Source of the DNA: Nocardioides_C sp963700955
GTDB taxonomy: Bacteria; Actinomycetota; Actinomycetes; Propionibacteriales; Nocardioidaceae
DNA: 64,000 nucleotides
Assembly: GCA_963700955.1 (NCBI GenBank)
Contig: CAVOZH010000012.1
Span: forward strand, 372,001 to 436,000
Direction of reading: 5' to 3'
This document shows positions 20,622 through 28,158 of this stretch, in pieces; position 1 is the first letter of the stretch, and each line of letters opens with the position of its first letter. The notes beneath the pieces were generated by a model that was not told the origin of the DNA, did not search any database, and saw only the letters and a list, made by a program, of their open reading frames with translations. A program made the position numbers and the translations under genes.

Positions 20622-20658
20622 GTCAGGCGTGCCTGACTAGGGACCTCTGACCGGTCCT
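20622..20658. promoter_or_regulatory. Palindrome plus DosR-box-like element upstream of the hydrogenase operon
   Basis: GTCAGGC-GT-GCCTGAC at 20622-20637 is a perfect 16-bp dyad 43-58 bases upstream of the hyhB start. Directly beside it, 20639-20658 (AGGGACCTCTGACCGGTCCT) resembles the DosR/DevR box pattern RGGAC(C/T)TYNGNCC. In mycobacteria group 3b hydrogenases are induced by DosR under hypoxia, so the location is suggestive. The interval also separates the operon from the divergent MFS-Lnt gene, so either element may serve that gene. Confidence 0.4.
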
Positions 20659-20817
20659 GGGGCCGCAAGTCGATCCGGAACCAGCCTCCGCGCGCCGCAA
20701 CCGCTGCGGGGACCGGGCCGCGGGACGGTGACCTTTGCCTCTGGCGCGGGGTGCCGGCTTGCCTACGCTGAGTCGGGAGAAGGTGGCTCGCCCGAGAGCG
20801 ATTTGGCGGGTGTACAG

Positions 20818-23772
20818 ATGGTTCGGTCCCGACGGTCGAGGTCTCCTGGCGGCGGCGCTGCCCAGGCGGAGGCCGGAGCCACCGGGGCGGACAGCGGGTC
20901 GGACGCCGGGGCGGACGCCGGGGCGGACGCCGGGTCGGACACCGGGGCGGACACCGGGTCGGACACCGCGGCCGTCGACGTCATCGGGCGGCCGTCGGAC
21001 TCCGGGCCCGAGCAGGGGTGGCGCGCGTGGCGCCGCCTGCTCCACGGGGCCTTCCGGACGCTGGTGGCGGGTCAGTGCCTCGGGCAGGCCGGCGACGGTT
21101 TCGCGCAGATCGCGTTCGCGCAGTTCGTCGTCTTCGAGGCCGGCCGCGGTGCGACGCCGGCACGGATCGCCCTGCTGCTTGCGGTCACGTTGCTGCCGTT
21201 CAGCCTGGTCGGCCCGTTCGCGGGAGTGGTGATCGACAGGTGGCCTCGTCGCCGCGTCCTGGTCACGATGTCGCTGCTGCGGGCCGTCATCACGCTGGTG
21301 GCTCTGGCGACGGTGGCCGCCGGCTCGGAACCCGGCGCCTTCGTCGGCGTGCTCCTGTTGCTGTCGACGTCCCGGTTCGTCCTCGCGGCGAAGGGTGCCT
21401 CGCTGCCGCGGACGGTTCGCCGTCAGGACCTGGTGTCGGCCAACTCGATCTCGTCCGTGGCGGGCATGGTCGCCGTGTTCGCAGGGGCGGTCGCCGGGGC
21501 GGGGTTCGTCGGTCGGTCCGCCTTGGCTGGGTTCGTCGTGGCGATCTTGTTCTACGTCGCCGCGGGAGCCGCGTTCTCTCGGCTTCCCGATGTCGGCGGT
21601 GGGGCCGGCCGCATGGTGCTGCGCCGCCTGCGCCTGGCGCTCGCAGACGTCAGAGACGGCCTGCGCACCATCGCCGACCCCGACATCGGACGGCCGCTGG
21701 CCACGGTCGCGTTGCACCGGTTCCTGCTCGGCGCCGGGTTCGTCCTGCTCGTGCTGGTCGCGGACTCCGGCTTCCACCTGCGGATCGCCGGCTACGGACT
21801 GGCGCTGGCGGTGACGGGCGTCGCGGCGTTCGCCGGGTCCCTGGCCGCACCGGCGTGCGCCCGCCGGTGGGCACCGACCGCGTTGCTGCCGGTGGCATTC
21901 CTCCCGCCCGCGGCAGCCCTGTACGCCGGGGGGATCGCTCCCGGGCTCCTCGTGCTGGTCGCCGGCCTCGGCGTCACCGCGCTCTCCTTCCAGCTGCTGA
22001 AGGTGCTCGTCGACGCGCTTGTCGGAGGAGCGTCGTCGGACGTGGTCCGGGGCCGTGTGTTCTCCGTCTACGACGTGCTCTACAACGTCGCCTTCGTGCT
22101 CGCGGGGCTGCTGATGGTTCCCCTGTGGGACCCCACCCGGGTCACGGCACTGCTCTGGTGGATCGCCGCCGCGTTCCTCGTCGGCTGGCTCGTCTGTGCA
22201 CGGCTCTTCCAGGTCTGGCCGTTCGTGACGCGACCGCCTGTCGCGCGACCGGCTCACCGCTGGCGGGACCGGGCGGTCGCGCTCGTCTGCGGGACCCTGC
22301 CGGTCCTCGCGTTCCCGGAGCCCGCCTGGTGGTGGTTCGCCTGGGTCTGCCTGGTACCCCTGCTCCTGGCTCTCCGAGCCGCACCGACGCCGCGGGAGGC
22401 CGCCGTCCGTGGCTGGTGGGCCGGAGCCGGGTACATCGCCGCGACCGGGTACTGGTTGGCGCCCGTGGCCGGTCCGGCACTGGCGCTGATCGCCTTCGGC
22501 CTCGGCCTGTTGTGGCTGCCGTGGGGATGGGCGGTGCGGCGCATGCTGGGCGGACGTCCGCCCGCCACGACCCTGCTCGGCGCGACTCTTGTGCTGCCCG
22601 CGGGGTGGGTCGCGATCGAGGCGGTGCGATCGTGGCAGAGCCTCGGCGGACCCTGGGCTCTGCTGGGCACGTCGCAGTGGAACCAGCCGGCCCTCCTGGC
22701 CTCTGCCGCGCTGGGCGGCGTCTGGCTGACCGGCTTCCTGATCGTCGCCGTGAACGTCGCGGTGGTGGCGGCGTTGGCTGCTTCCCGCCTCGACGTGCGG
22801 ATCACGCTGGCCGCTGTTGCTGCGGCCGCACTGGCCGTCGGGCCGGTATGGGCGGTGGTGCAGCCCGCGCTGTCGCCCGCCGGGGTCGTGCGGGTCGGCG
22901 TCGTGCAGCCGGGCGTCCTGGGCGACCCCGAGGTCAGGCTCGCGCGGGAGATCCGGCTCAGCGAGGCGCTCGCGTCCCAGCGTCCGGACCTGATCGTGTG
23001 GGGCGAGAGCAGCGTCGGCTACGACCTGCAGAGCACTCCGGGTCTCGCCGGCGAGCTCGTCGCGCTCACCCGTCGTACCGGCGCCGACCTGCTCACCAAC
23101 GTCGATGCCCGCAGCGCCGACGGCAGGATCTACAAGACGTCGGTGCTCGTCACGCCCGAGGGACTGGACGGCAGCTACGAGAAGACCCGCCTGGTCCCGT
23201 TCGGCGAGTACGTCCCGATGCGCGCGCTCCTGGGATGGGTGACGGTGATCAGCAAGGCGGCCGACCAGGACCGCGGCCGCGGTGACGGCCCGGTGGCGCT
23301 GCAGTCCGGACCGGTCACGTTCGGCCCGTTGATCTGCTTCGAGTCCACGTTCCCCGACCTGGCCCGTCGCGACGTCGCTCTCGGCGCCGGGCTGATCGTG
23401 TACCAGACCTCCAGCAGCACCTTCCAGGGCACCTGGGCACAGCCTCAGCACGCCAGCGTCGCCGCCGTGAGGGCGGTCGAGACCGGCCGTCCCGTCGTCC
23501 ACGTCGCGTTGACCGGAACGACCGCCGCGTACGACGCGACGGGTCACCGTCACCTGTGGATCGCCGCCGGCCAGGCGGACAGTCACGTCGTCGCCCTGAC
23601 CCTGACCGAAGGGCGCACACCGTACGACGTCGCGGGCGACTGGGCCCTCGTGGTCGCGGCCGTGCTGATCGCGGCGGCACTGGTCGCAGCGTCCCTGGCG
23701 CCTGTGAGGCTCGAGCACGTCCCGGGCAGACTGTCCGGACAGCGCGGCGGCGCCGGAGGCGGCTACCGGTAA
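20818..23772 (+). CDS. MFS transporter / apolipoprotein N-acyltransferase fusion
   Basis: One continuous 984-residue frame joins two membrane proteins. Residues ~70-480 form an MFS-type permease (GQCLGQAGDGFAQIAFAQF, GPFAGVVIDRWPRRRVL, VRGRVFSVYDVLYNVAF). Residues ~500-960 form an Lnt domain: membrane helices, then a nitrilase-fold catalytic domain with triad E730 (IVWGESS), K789 (YEKTRLVPFGEY) and C840 (LICFEST). Lnt N-acylates lipoproteins on the outer leaflet. The N-terminus carries a G(A/S)D(A/S/T) tetrapeptide repeat. ATG 20818 is chosen because the 30 residues before it from GTG 20728 look non-coding; the ribosome site is weak either way. The frame overlaps the end of the convergent rhomboid gene by 10 bases. 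Confidence 0.85.
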   Translation: MVRSRRSRSPGGGAAQAEAGATGADSGSDAGADAGADAGSDTGADTGSDTAAVDVIGRPSDSGPEQGWRAWRRLLHGAFRTLVAGQCLGQAGDGFAQIAFAQFVVFEAGRGATPARIALLLAVTLLPFSLVGPFAGVVIDRWPRRRVLVTMSLLRAVITLVALATVAAGSEPGAFVGVLLLLSTSRFVLAAKGASLPRTVRRQDLVSANSISSVAGMVAVFAGAVAGAGFVGRSALAGFVVAILFYVAAGAAFSRLPDVGGGAGRMVLRRLRLALADVRDGLRTIADPDIGRPLATVALHRFLLGAGFVLLVLVADSGFHLRIAGYGLALAVTGVAAFAGSLAAPACARRWAPTALLPVAFLPPAAALYAGGIAPGLLVLVAGLGVTALSFQLLKVLVDALVGGASSDVVRGRVFSVYDVLYNVAFVLAGLLMVPLWDPTRVTALLWWIAAAFLVGWLVCARLFQVWPFVTRPPVARPAHRWRDRAVALVCGTLPVLAFPEPAWWWFAWVCLVPLLLALRAAPTPREAAVRGWWAGAGYIAATGYWLAPVAGPALALIAFGLGLLWLPWGWAVRRMLGGRPPATTLLGATLVLPAGWVAIEAVRSWQSLGGPWALLGTSQWNQPALLASAALGGVWLTGFLIVAVNVAVVAALAASRLDVRITLAAVAAAALAVGPVWAVVQPALSPAGVVRVGVVQPGVLGDPEVRLAREIRLSEALASQRPDLIVWGESSVGYDLQSTPGLAGELVALTRRTGADLLTNVDARSADGRIYKTSVLVTPEGLDGSYEKTRLVPFGEYVPMRALLGWVTVISKAADQDRGRGDGPVALQSGPVTFGPLICFESTFPDLARRDVALGAGLIVYQTSSSTFQGTWAQPQHASVAAVRAVETGRPVVHVALTGTTAAYDATGHRHLWIAAGQADSHVVALTLTEGRTPYDVAGDWALVVAAVLIAAALVAASLAPVRLEHVPGRLSGQRGGAGGGYR
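20884..20967 (+). repeat. Seven 12-bp tandem units at the start of the MFS-Lnt gene
   Basis: Seven consecutive imperfect copies of GGGGCGGACGCC (variants GGGTCGGACACC and GGGGCGGACAGC). In frame they encode GADS-GSDA-GADA-GADA-GSDT-GADT-GSDT, a flexible acidic linker before the first membrane helix. Copies 3 and 4 are identical, so the tract is a candidate for slippage and copy-number variation between strains. Confidence 0.85.
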
Positions 23773-24386
23773 GGCAAAGCCTGTCCCCGGACACGTTCTC
23801 GATCGCGACGGCCGAACCACCACGCGGCACAGACGCCACCCACCGCACCGAAGAAGTGACCCTGCCACGAGACCCCCGGCTGCCCTGGAAGGACGCCCCA
23901 GAGCACCCCGCCGTAGAGGAGCAGCAGCACGATCCCCACCAGGACCTGGACTGCCGAGCGGGAGAAGAACCCACGCACGAGCAGGTACACCAGCCACCCG
24001 AACGCGAGAACGGACGCCCCGAGGTGCACGGTGTGGTCACCGCCGGTGAGCCAGGTGCCGGCACCGCCGACCAGCCACACCACCGCGGTGACCGCAACCC
24101 ATCGACCCACGCCCGACAGCAGGATCAAGAACCCGAACACGAGCAGCGGCACGGTGTTGGCCGCGAGGTGGCCCCAGCCTCCGTGCAGCAAGGGGGCGAA
24201 GAAGATGCCGTCGAGCCCGTCGACCTCTCGAGGCCTCACGCCGGCGCCGTCGAGGCGGTTCCCGAGGAGCGTGTCGGCCAGCTCGACCACGTACAGCATG
24301 CCGACGAAGACAAGGATCACCTGGACAGCGACCAGCACCCGCACCCGCGAAGACGTCCTCGCTGTCTCTGGTCGCGCCGAAGTCAC
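23763..24386 (-). CDS. Rhomboid-family intramembrane serine protease
   Basis: About 207 residues with six hydrophobic helices. Rhomboid landmarks are visible: GGWGHLAANTVPLL (the His/Asn oxyanion region), VHLGASVLAFGW (nucleophile Ser in Gly-x-Ser, though the usual following Gly is Val) and WQGHFFGAVGG (catalytic His). The start is uncertain: GTG 24386 is used, but the purine-rich stretch GAAGGGG abuts it, so a GTG about 16 codons further in may be the real one. Convergent with, and overlapping by 10 bases, the MFS-Lnt gene. Confidence 0.75.
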   Translation of the reverse strand: MTSARPETARTSSRVRVLVAVQVILVFVGMLYVVELADTLLGNRLDGAGVRPREVDGLDGIFFAPLLHGGWGHLAANTVPLLVFGFLILLSGVGRWVAVTAVVWLVGGAGTWLTGGDHTVHLGASVLAFGWLVYLLVRGFFSRSAVQVLVGIVLLLLYGGVLWGVLPGQPGVSWQGHFFGAVGGVCAAWWFGRRDRERVRGQALPYR

Positions 24387-24406
24387 CCCTTCACGGTAGC
24401 CAGCCG

Positions 24407-24434
24407 CACACAGCCCCAGGACTCCGGCTGTGTG
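24407..24434 (-). terminator. Hairpin terminator after the MocR-type gene
   Basis: CACACAGCC (24407-24415) pairs perfectly with GGCTGTGTG (24426-24434) across a 10-base loop. The hairpin begins 2 bases downstream of the regulator's stop codon. Confidence 0.6.
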
Positions 24435-24436
24435 GG

Positions 24437-25870
24437 TCAGGCGACGAGCGGCACCCCGGTGCGCGAGGTACGACGGTGCCGCTGCGCGTCCTCCCAGGCC
24501 AGGGCCAGGCGCTCCACCACGACCTCGAGCTCCTCGGCGGAGCGGCTGTAGGGCAGCCGCACGAAGCGCTCGTGGCTTCCGTCGCTGGTGAAGCTGGTGC
24601 CCGGGGCAAGCAGCACGCCCTGACGCTCCGCCGAGGCGGCAAGCGCAGTGGACAGCGGCTCGGGCAGCTCGCACCACAGCGAGAGGCCGCCGCGGGGCAT
24701 CACGTAGCGCCAGTCCGGCAGCAGCCTCGCGAGCGACTCGGCCAAGGCCCGCCTGGACGCCCGGAGCTGCTCCTGGTGGTGCCGCAGGACCTCCTCGCGC
24801 AGGGACATCAGATGCGCGAGCGCGAGCTGCTCGACGAGCGGCGCGCCCAGGTCGAGGGCGAGCCGTGCCGAGATCAGGTCGCCTGTGCGCGTGAGAGGGG
24901 CACGGATCCAGCCGATGCGCAGACCACCCCAGAAGGCCTTGCTGGCGCTGCCGATGGAGATGCAGTCGGCCACGTGAGCGGCCATCGGCGCGGGCATCGT
25001 GACCTCGTCGAGCGCCATCTCCACGAGCGTCTCGTCCACGACGGTGACCACGCGGGACGCACTGAGCGACTCTGCGATCTCGGCGCGTTGCTCGTCCGGC
25101 ATCAGCGCCCCTGTGGGGTTGTGGAAGTCCGGCACGAGGAAGGCGGTCGTGGGGGCGACCTGGCGGATCGTCGCCCGGACCGCGTCGGTGTCCCAGCCGT
25201 CCGGGTCCACCGTCGTACCGGCCAGCCTGGCGCCGGTCCGCTGCAGGCTGGCCAAGGTGTTCGGGTAGCCCGGCGTCTCCACGACCACCCGGTCGCCCAC
25301 CGAGAGGAGGCTTCGGGCGACCACAGCGGTCGCGGACAGGGCCCCGTTCGTCACAAGGATCTGCTCGGGCGTGGTCGGAACGCCCCGCTCGGTGTAGCGC
25401 TGGGCGATGCTCTCCTTCAGCGCGGGCAGGCCGGACGGGAAGTACCCGGTGCCGCCCAGGAAGGCCGGCAGCTCGTGCACGGCCGCCTCGAACGCTGCTG
25501 CGACTCCCGGCGGGGAGACCGGTGCGGCGCAGGTCAGGTCGAGCAGGTTCGCGTCCCCGTGTCCGGGAGAGAGCACGGAGTCGTTGCGGCCGCCCGCGAC
25601 CTGCGGCACCGACGCGATGCTGCCCGAGCCCTGGCGGGACCGGAGGTAGCCACGCTCGCGAAGCTGGTCGTAGGCCCGGGTCACCGTGGTGCGGCTGACC
25701 CCGAGCACGGAGGTGAGCTCGCGTTCGCTCGGCAGTCGGGTGCCGGCTGGGATCCGCCCGTCGGAGATGAGCAGGCGCAAGCCGTCGGCGAGGGCGGCGT
25801 ACACCGGCGAGCGTTCCCAGGACGAGCCGAGCAGCTTCTGCACCCGGGCAGCGGAGATCGAACGAGCCAT
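24437..25870 (-). CDS. MocR-type GntR/aminotransferase transcriptional regulator (YczR-like)
   Basis: 477-residue regulator. The N-terminal GntR winged helix (RLPSERELTSVLGVSRTT) is joined by a linker to a fold-type I aminotransferase-like domain with the PLP lysine in IGSASKAFWGG, PDFHNPTGALMP and Asp in VTVVDETLVEM. ATG 25870 is used; the longer frame from 25912 crosses the divergent promoter region. It is transcribed away from a YczE-type membrane protein, a pairing known for the MocR subgroup YczR. It probably controls that gene and itself in response to a PLP-reactive amine. Confidence 0.9.
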   Translation of the reverse strand: MARSISAARVQKLLGSSWERSPVYAALADGLRLLISDGRIPAGTRLPSERELTSVLGVSRTTVTRAYDQLRERGYLRSRQGSGSIASVPQVAGGRNDSVLSPGHGDANLLDLTCAAPVSPPGVAAAFEAAVHELPAFLGGTGYFPSGLPALKESIAQRYTERGVPTTPEQILVTNGALSATAVVARSLLSVGDRVVVETPGYPNTLASLQRTGARLAGTTVDPDGWDTDAVRATIRQVAPTTAFLVPDFHNPTGALMPDEQRAEIAESLSASRVVTVVDETLVEMALDEVTMPAPMAAHVADCISIGSASKAFWGGLRIGWIRAPLTRTGDLISARLALDLGAPLVEQLALAHLMSLREEVLRHHQEQLRASRRALAESLARLLPDWRYVMPRGGLSLWCELPEPLSTALAASAERQGVLLAPGTSFTSDGSHERFVRLPYSRSAEELEVVVERLALAWEDAQRHRRTSRTGVPLVA

Positions 25871-25871
25871 G

Positions 25872-25911
25872 CAGACCACTGTCCCAGAATTGGCTATCTG
25901 AGAACAGACCA
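25872..25911. promoter_or_regulatory. Candidate MocR operator: CAGACCA direct repeats
   Basis: CAGACCA occurs at 25872-25878 and 25905-25911, 33 bases apart (about three helical turns), in the 62-base divergent gap. The second copy also forms the dyad TCTG-AGAA-CAGA (25897-25908). MocR regulators often bind direct repeats, so this is a candidate site. Binding is inference. Confidence 0.4.
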
Positions 25912-25932
25912 TTTGATGGAACGGTTGGATGC

Positions 25933-26640
25933 ATGACCGTCACGACGCAGACCACTCCCAAGCCAGCGGCCCAGCTCGTCCACCTGACTCCCGCGCAGCA
26001 GCTGCGCGCTGGGCGACTCGGCCGGCGGCTGCCGCAGCTCCTCGCCGGACTGATCCTGTACGGCGTCTCGATGGCGATGATGGTGCGCAGCGGCCTGGGA
26101 CTCGACCCGTGGGACGTGCTGCACTACGGGGTGGCGACGTGGCTGCCGCTCTCCTTCGGCGGGGTGGTCATCGCGACGGGTGTGGCGGTGCTACTGCTGT
26201 GGATCCCACTGAGGCAGATGCCGGGTCTCGGCACCGTGGCCAACGCCCTGGTCATCGGCATCGCCACGGATGTGGCGCTCGCGCTGATCGTGGCGTCCGA
26301 CGGGCTGGCTGCGAGGACGGCGATGCTCGCCGGCGGCATCGTGCTCAACGGTCTGGCCACCGCCCTCTACATCGGAGCCCAGCTCGGGCCGGGCCCCCGT
26401 GACGGGCTGATGACAGGGCTGGTACGTCGGACGGGGTGGTCCGTGCGGGTGGTCCGCACGTCGATCGAGCTCGGCGTCGTGATCACGGGATGGCTGCTCG
26501 GCGGCGTGGTGGGCATCGGCACGATCGCCTACGCGCTCGCCATCGGACCCCTGGTCCAGGTGATGCTGCCCCGGTTCGTCGTCGACCTGTCCGCACCGCC
26601 CCGCGAAGCTGTCACGCCTGCACCCTGCGACGTCCGGTAG
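25933..26640 (+). CDS. YczE/YitT-like membrane protein
   Basis: 235 residues with about six helices. The characteristic start of the family is GLILYGVSMAMMVRSGLGLDPWDVLHYGVA, here at residues ~40-70 (only part quoted as motif: SGLGLDPWDVLH), and GPGPRDGLMTGLVRRTGWSV follows later. Function is not established; a transporter controlled by the divergent MocR regulator is the usual inference. The stop at 26640 is directly adjacent to the stop of the convergent EVE-like gene. Confidence 0.85.
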   Translation: MTVTTQTTPKPAAQLVHLTPAQQLRAGRLGRRLPQLLAGLILYGVSMAMMVRSGLGLDPWDVLHYGVATWLPLSFGGVVIATGVAVLLLWIPLRQMPGLGTVANALVIGIATDVALALIVASDGLAARTAMLAGGIVLNGLATALYIGAQLGPGPRDGLMTGLVRRTGWSVRVVRTSIELGVVITGWLLGGVVGIGTIAYALAIGPLVQVMLPRFVVDLSAPPREAVTPAPCDVR

Positions 26641-27084
26641 TCATACGAGAGGCTTCAGAGACTCGATGAGGACGCGCCACTGCTCCTCGGACACGGCGTA
26701 CAGGTTCCCGGCGTGCGGGGAGGTGAAGAGCTCGAACTCGTCGAACACCGGATCGCTCTCGAGCTCAACGCGTCCGGCCACCAGGTGGTCGGCGATCTTG
26801 GAGTACCTCAGCCAGACCACCTGCGCGCAGAGGTACTCGTCCTCGCCGGGGTCGCCGTGCACGACAGTCCACTCCGGCGGCGCGTAGACGCTCCCGACGG
26901 CATACAGCCCGTCGCCACCGTCGTTCCCTTGCACCCAGAAGAACACGGTGTCCCCCGTACGGAGCTCGTCCACATGGTTACGGAGCCGCACGCTCACGTA
27001 GCCGCCGCCGGCCGCCGCGACTCGGGTGACTGCCGACGGAGGGTCGTCCACGCGGAAGCTGGCGACCCAGTACCTGTGCCACAT
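26641..27084 (-). CDS. EVE/PUA-like domain protein, 147 aa
   Basis: A small beta-rich protein: N-terminal WHRYWVASF, then LRTGDTVFFWVQG and GLYAVGSVYAPPEW, which is the strand pattern of EVE (PUA-superfamily) domains that bind modified bases. The assignment rests on pattern only. GAGGTGA precedes ATG 27084. It begins 3 bases after the ADP-ribosylglycohydrolase stop codon and is the last gene of the ADP-ribose operon. Confidence 0.65.
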   Translation of the reverse strand: MWHRYWVASFRVDDPPSAVTRVAAAGGGYVSVRLRNHVDELRTGDTVFFWVQGNDGGDGLYAVGSVYAPPEWTVVHGDPGEDEYLCAQVVWLRYSKIADHLVAGRVELESDPVFDEFELFTSPHAGNLYAVSEEQWRVLIESLKPLV

Positions 27085-27087
27085 GCT

Positions 27088-28158
27088 TCACCTCGGGTCC
27101 GCCGGCCACCTGGCGTCGTACAGACCGTCTGCCAGCGCGCGCAGCCGGTCATGGTCCTCGAGGTTCGACCCACGCCATCGCGCGGGGAAGGCGTCCTCGC
27201 CGTGCAAGGCACCGAGCAGGTTCCCGAGCATCGCCGCGATGGTGTCGGAGTCACGTCCGCCCATCACCGCGGTCACGAGCGCCTCTTCGGGATCTGCTTG
27301 CATGGTCAGGAGGCACCAGAGCACCACCGGCGTCGTCTCCAGCACGAAGGCGCCGTTGTGGAAGTGGTCGAACATCTCGTACGCCGGCCGCCCCAGCCAG
27401 TCCCCGACCTCCTCGATGCGCTGGGCGAGCGAGAAGCGGCCGCCGCCTGAGCGAAGAGCGAGTCGCGGAAGGTCGAGGTCTGCGATGGACTCCAGCACCG
27501 CCGCGAGGAGGTCACCTGGCTCCACAGATCCCGGCTCCGCGACGAGGCAGAGGTTGACCGTCGTCGCCTGCACGATGGCCGAGGCCACCGCCGTGATGTC
27601 CGCATGGGTCGGTGCGGTACCGAGTGCGGCGGTCCCCCGGAGCTGTTCGGGCATCCCCGCGAACCGAAGGCCGTACGGAGCCGCACGCATCGCGCCCCCG
27701 TTGCCCGCGGAAGCAACGCCGGCCTGCCACCACGGCAGACCGCGTTCGTAGTTCCACAGCGCCTCGGACGTCGCCGCACCGATCCCACGGCCGAAGCGTC
27801 CCCAGTCGACGATCCGCGACGACAGGTCCTCTGGTGACGGCGGTTGGTCCTTCGCGTCGAGAAGCCACTCGGCGATCACGATGGTGAGCTGCGTGTCGTC
27901 GGTGAACGTGCCCGCGGGTCCGGAGCGCCAGCCATGCCACGGCTCGAAGTCCCGCAGCCCGTCCGGATACCGGCTCCGAACACGCGCCGCCGACCTGCCC
28001 TCCACCGGCCTTCCCAGGGCGTCTCCGATGGCACCGCCGACCAGGCATCCGCGGTAGCGCTCCCGCATCGTCGGCGAGGCGACTGGCATAGGGAAGACGC
28101 TCCTGTCGCCGCGCCACCGAACGGGAAGGAGGCCGAGCTCGGTCAGCTTCTCGTTCAT
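27088..28158 (-). CDS. ADP-ribosylglycohydrolase family protein (single domain)
   Basis: 356-residue ARH/DraG-fold enzyme that should release ADP-ribose from proteins or nucleic acids, or act on related ADP-ribosyl compounds. Metal-site motifs are present: GAIGDALGRPVEG, TFTDDTQLTIV and GGRDSDTIAAMLGNLLGA. The N-terminal ~30 residues are extra. ATG 28158 overlaps the stop of the phosphatase-fusion gene by 4 bases. The metal ligands are intact, so it is likely active. Confidence 0.9.
   Translation of the reverse strand: MNEKLTELGLLPVRWRGDRSVFPMPVASPTMRERYRGCLVGGAIGDALGRPVEGRSAARVRSRYPDGLRDFEPWHGWRSGPAGTFTDDTQLTIVIAEWLLDAKDQPPSPEDLSSRIVDWGRFGRGIGAATSEALWNYERGLPWWQAGVASAGNGGAMRAAPYGLRFAGMPEQLRGTAALGTAPTHADITAVASAIVQATTVNLCLVAEPGSVEPGDLLAAVLESIADLDLPRLALRSGGGRFSLAQRIEEVGDWLGRPAYEMFDHFHNGAFVLETTPVVLWCLLTMQADPEEALVTAVMGGRDSDTIAAMLGNLLGALHGEDAFPARWRGSNLEDHDRLRALADGLYDARWPADPR

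Noticed and set aside
20884..20967. 12-bp tandem repeats as a CRISPR or satellite array
   Set aside because: Repeats are directly adjacent without spacers and keep the coding frame; this is a protein repeat.
20623..23997. A 1124-residue open frame antisense to the MFS-Lnt gene
   Set aside because: Its product is Arg/Gly/Asp/Gln-rich low-complexity, typical of antisense frames in high-GC DNA; the plus strand has complete domain motifs.
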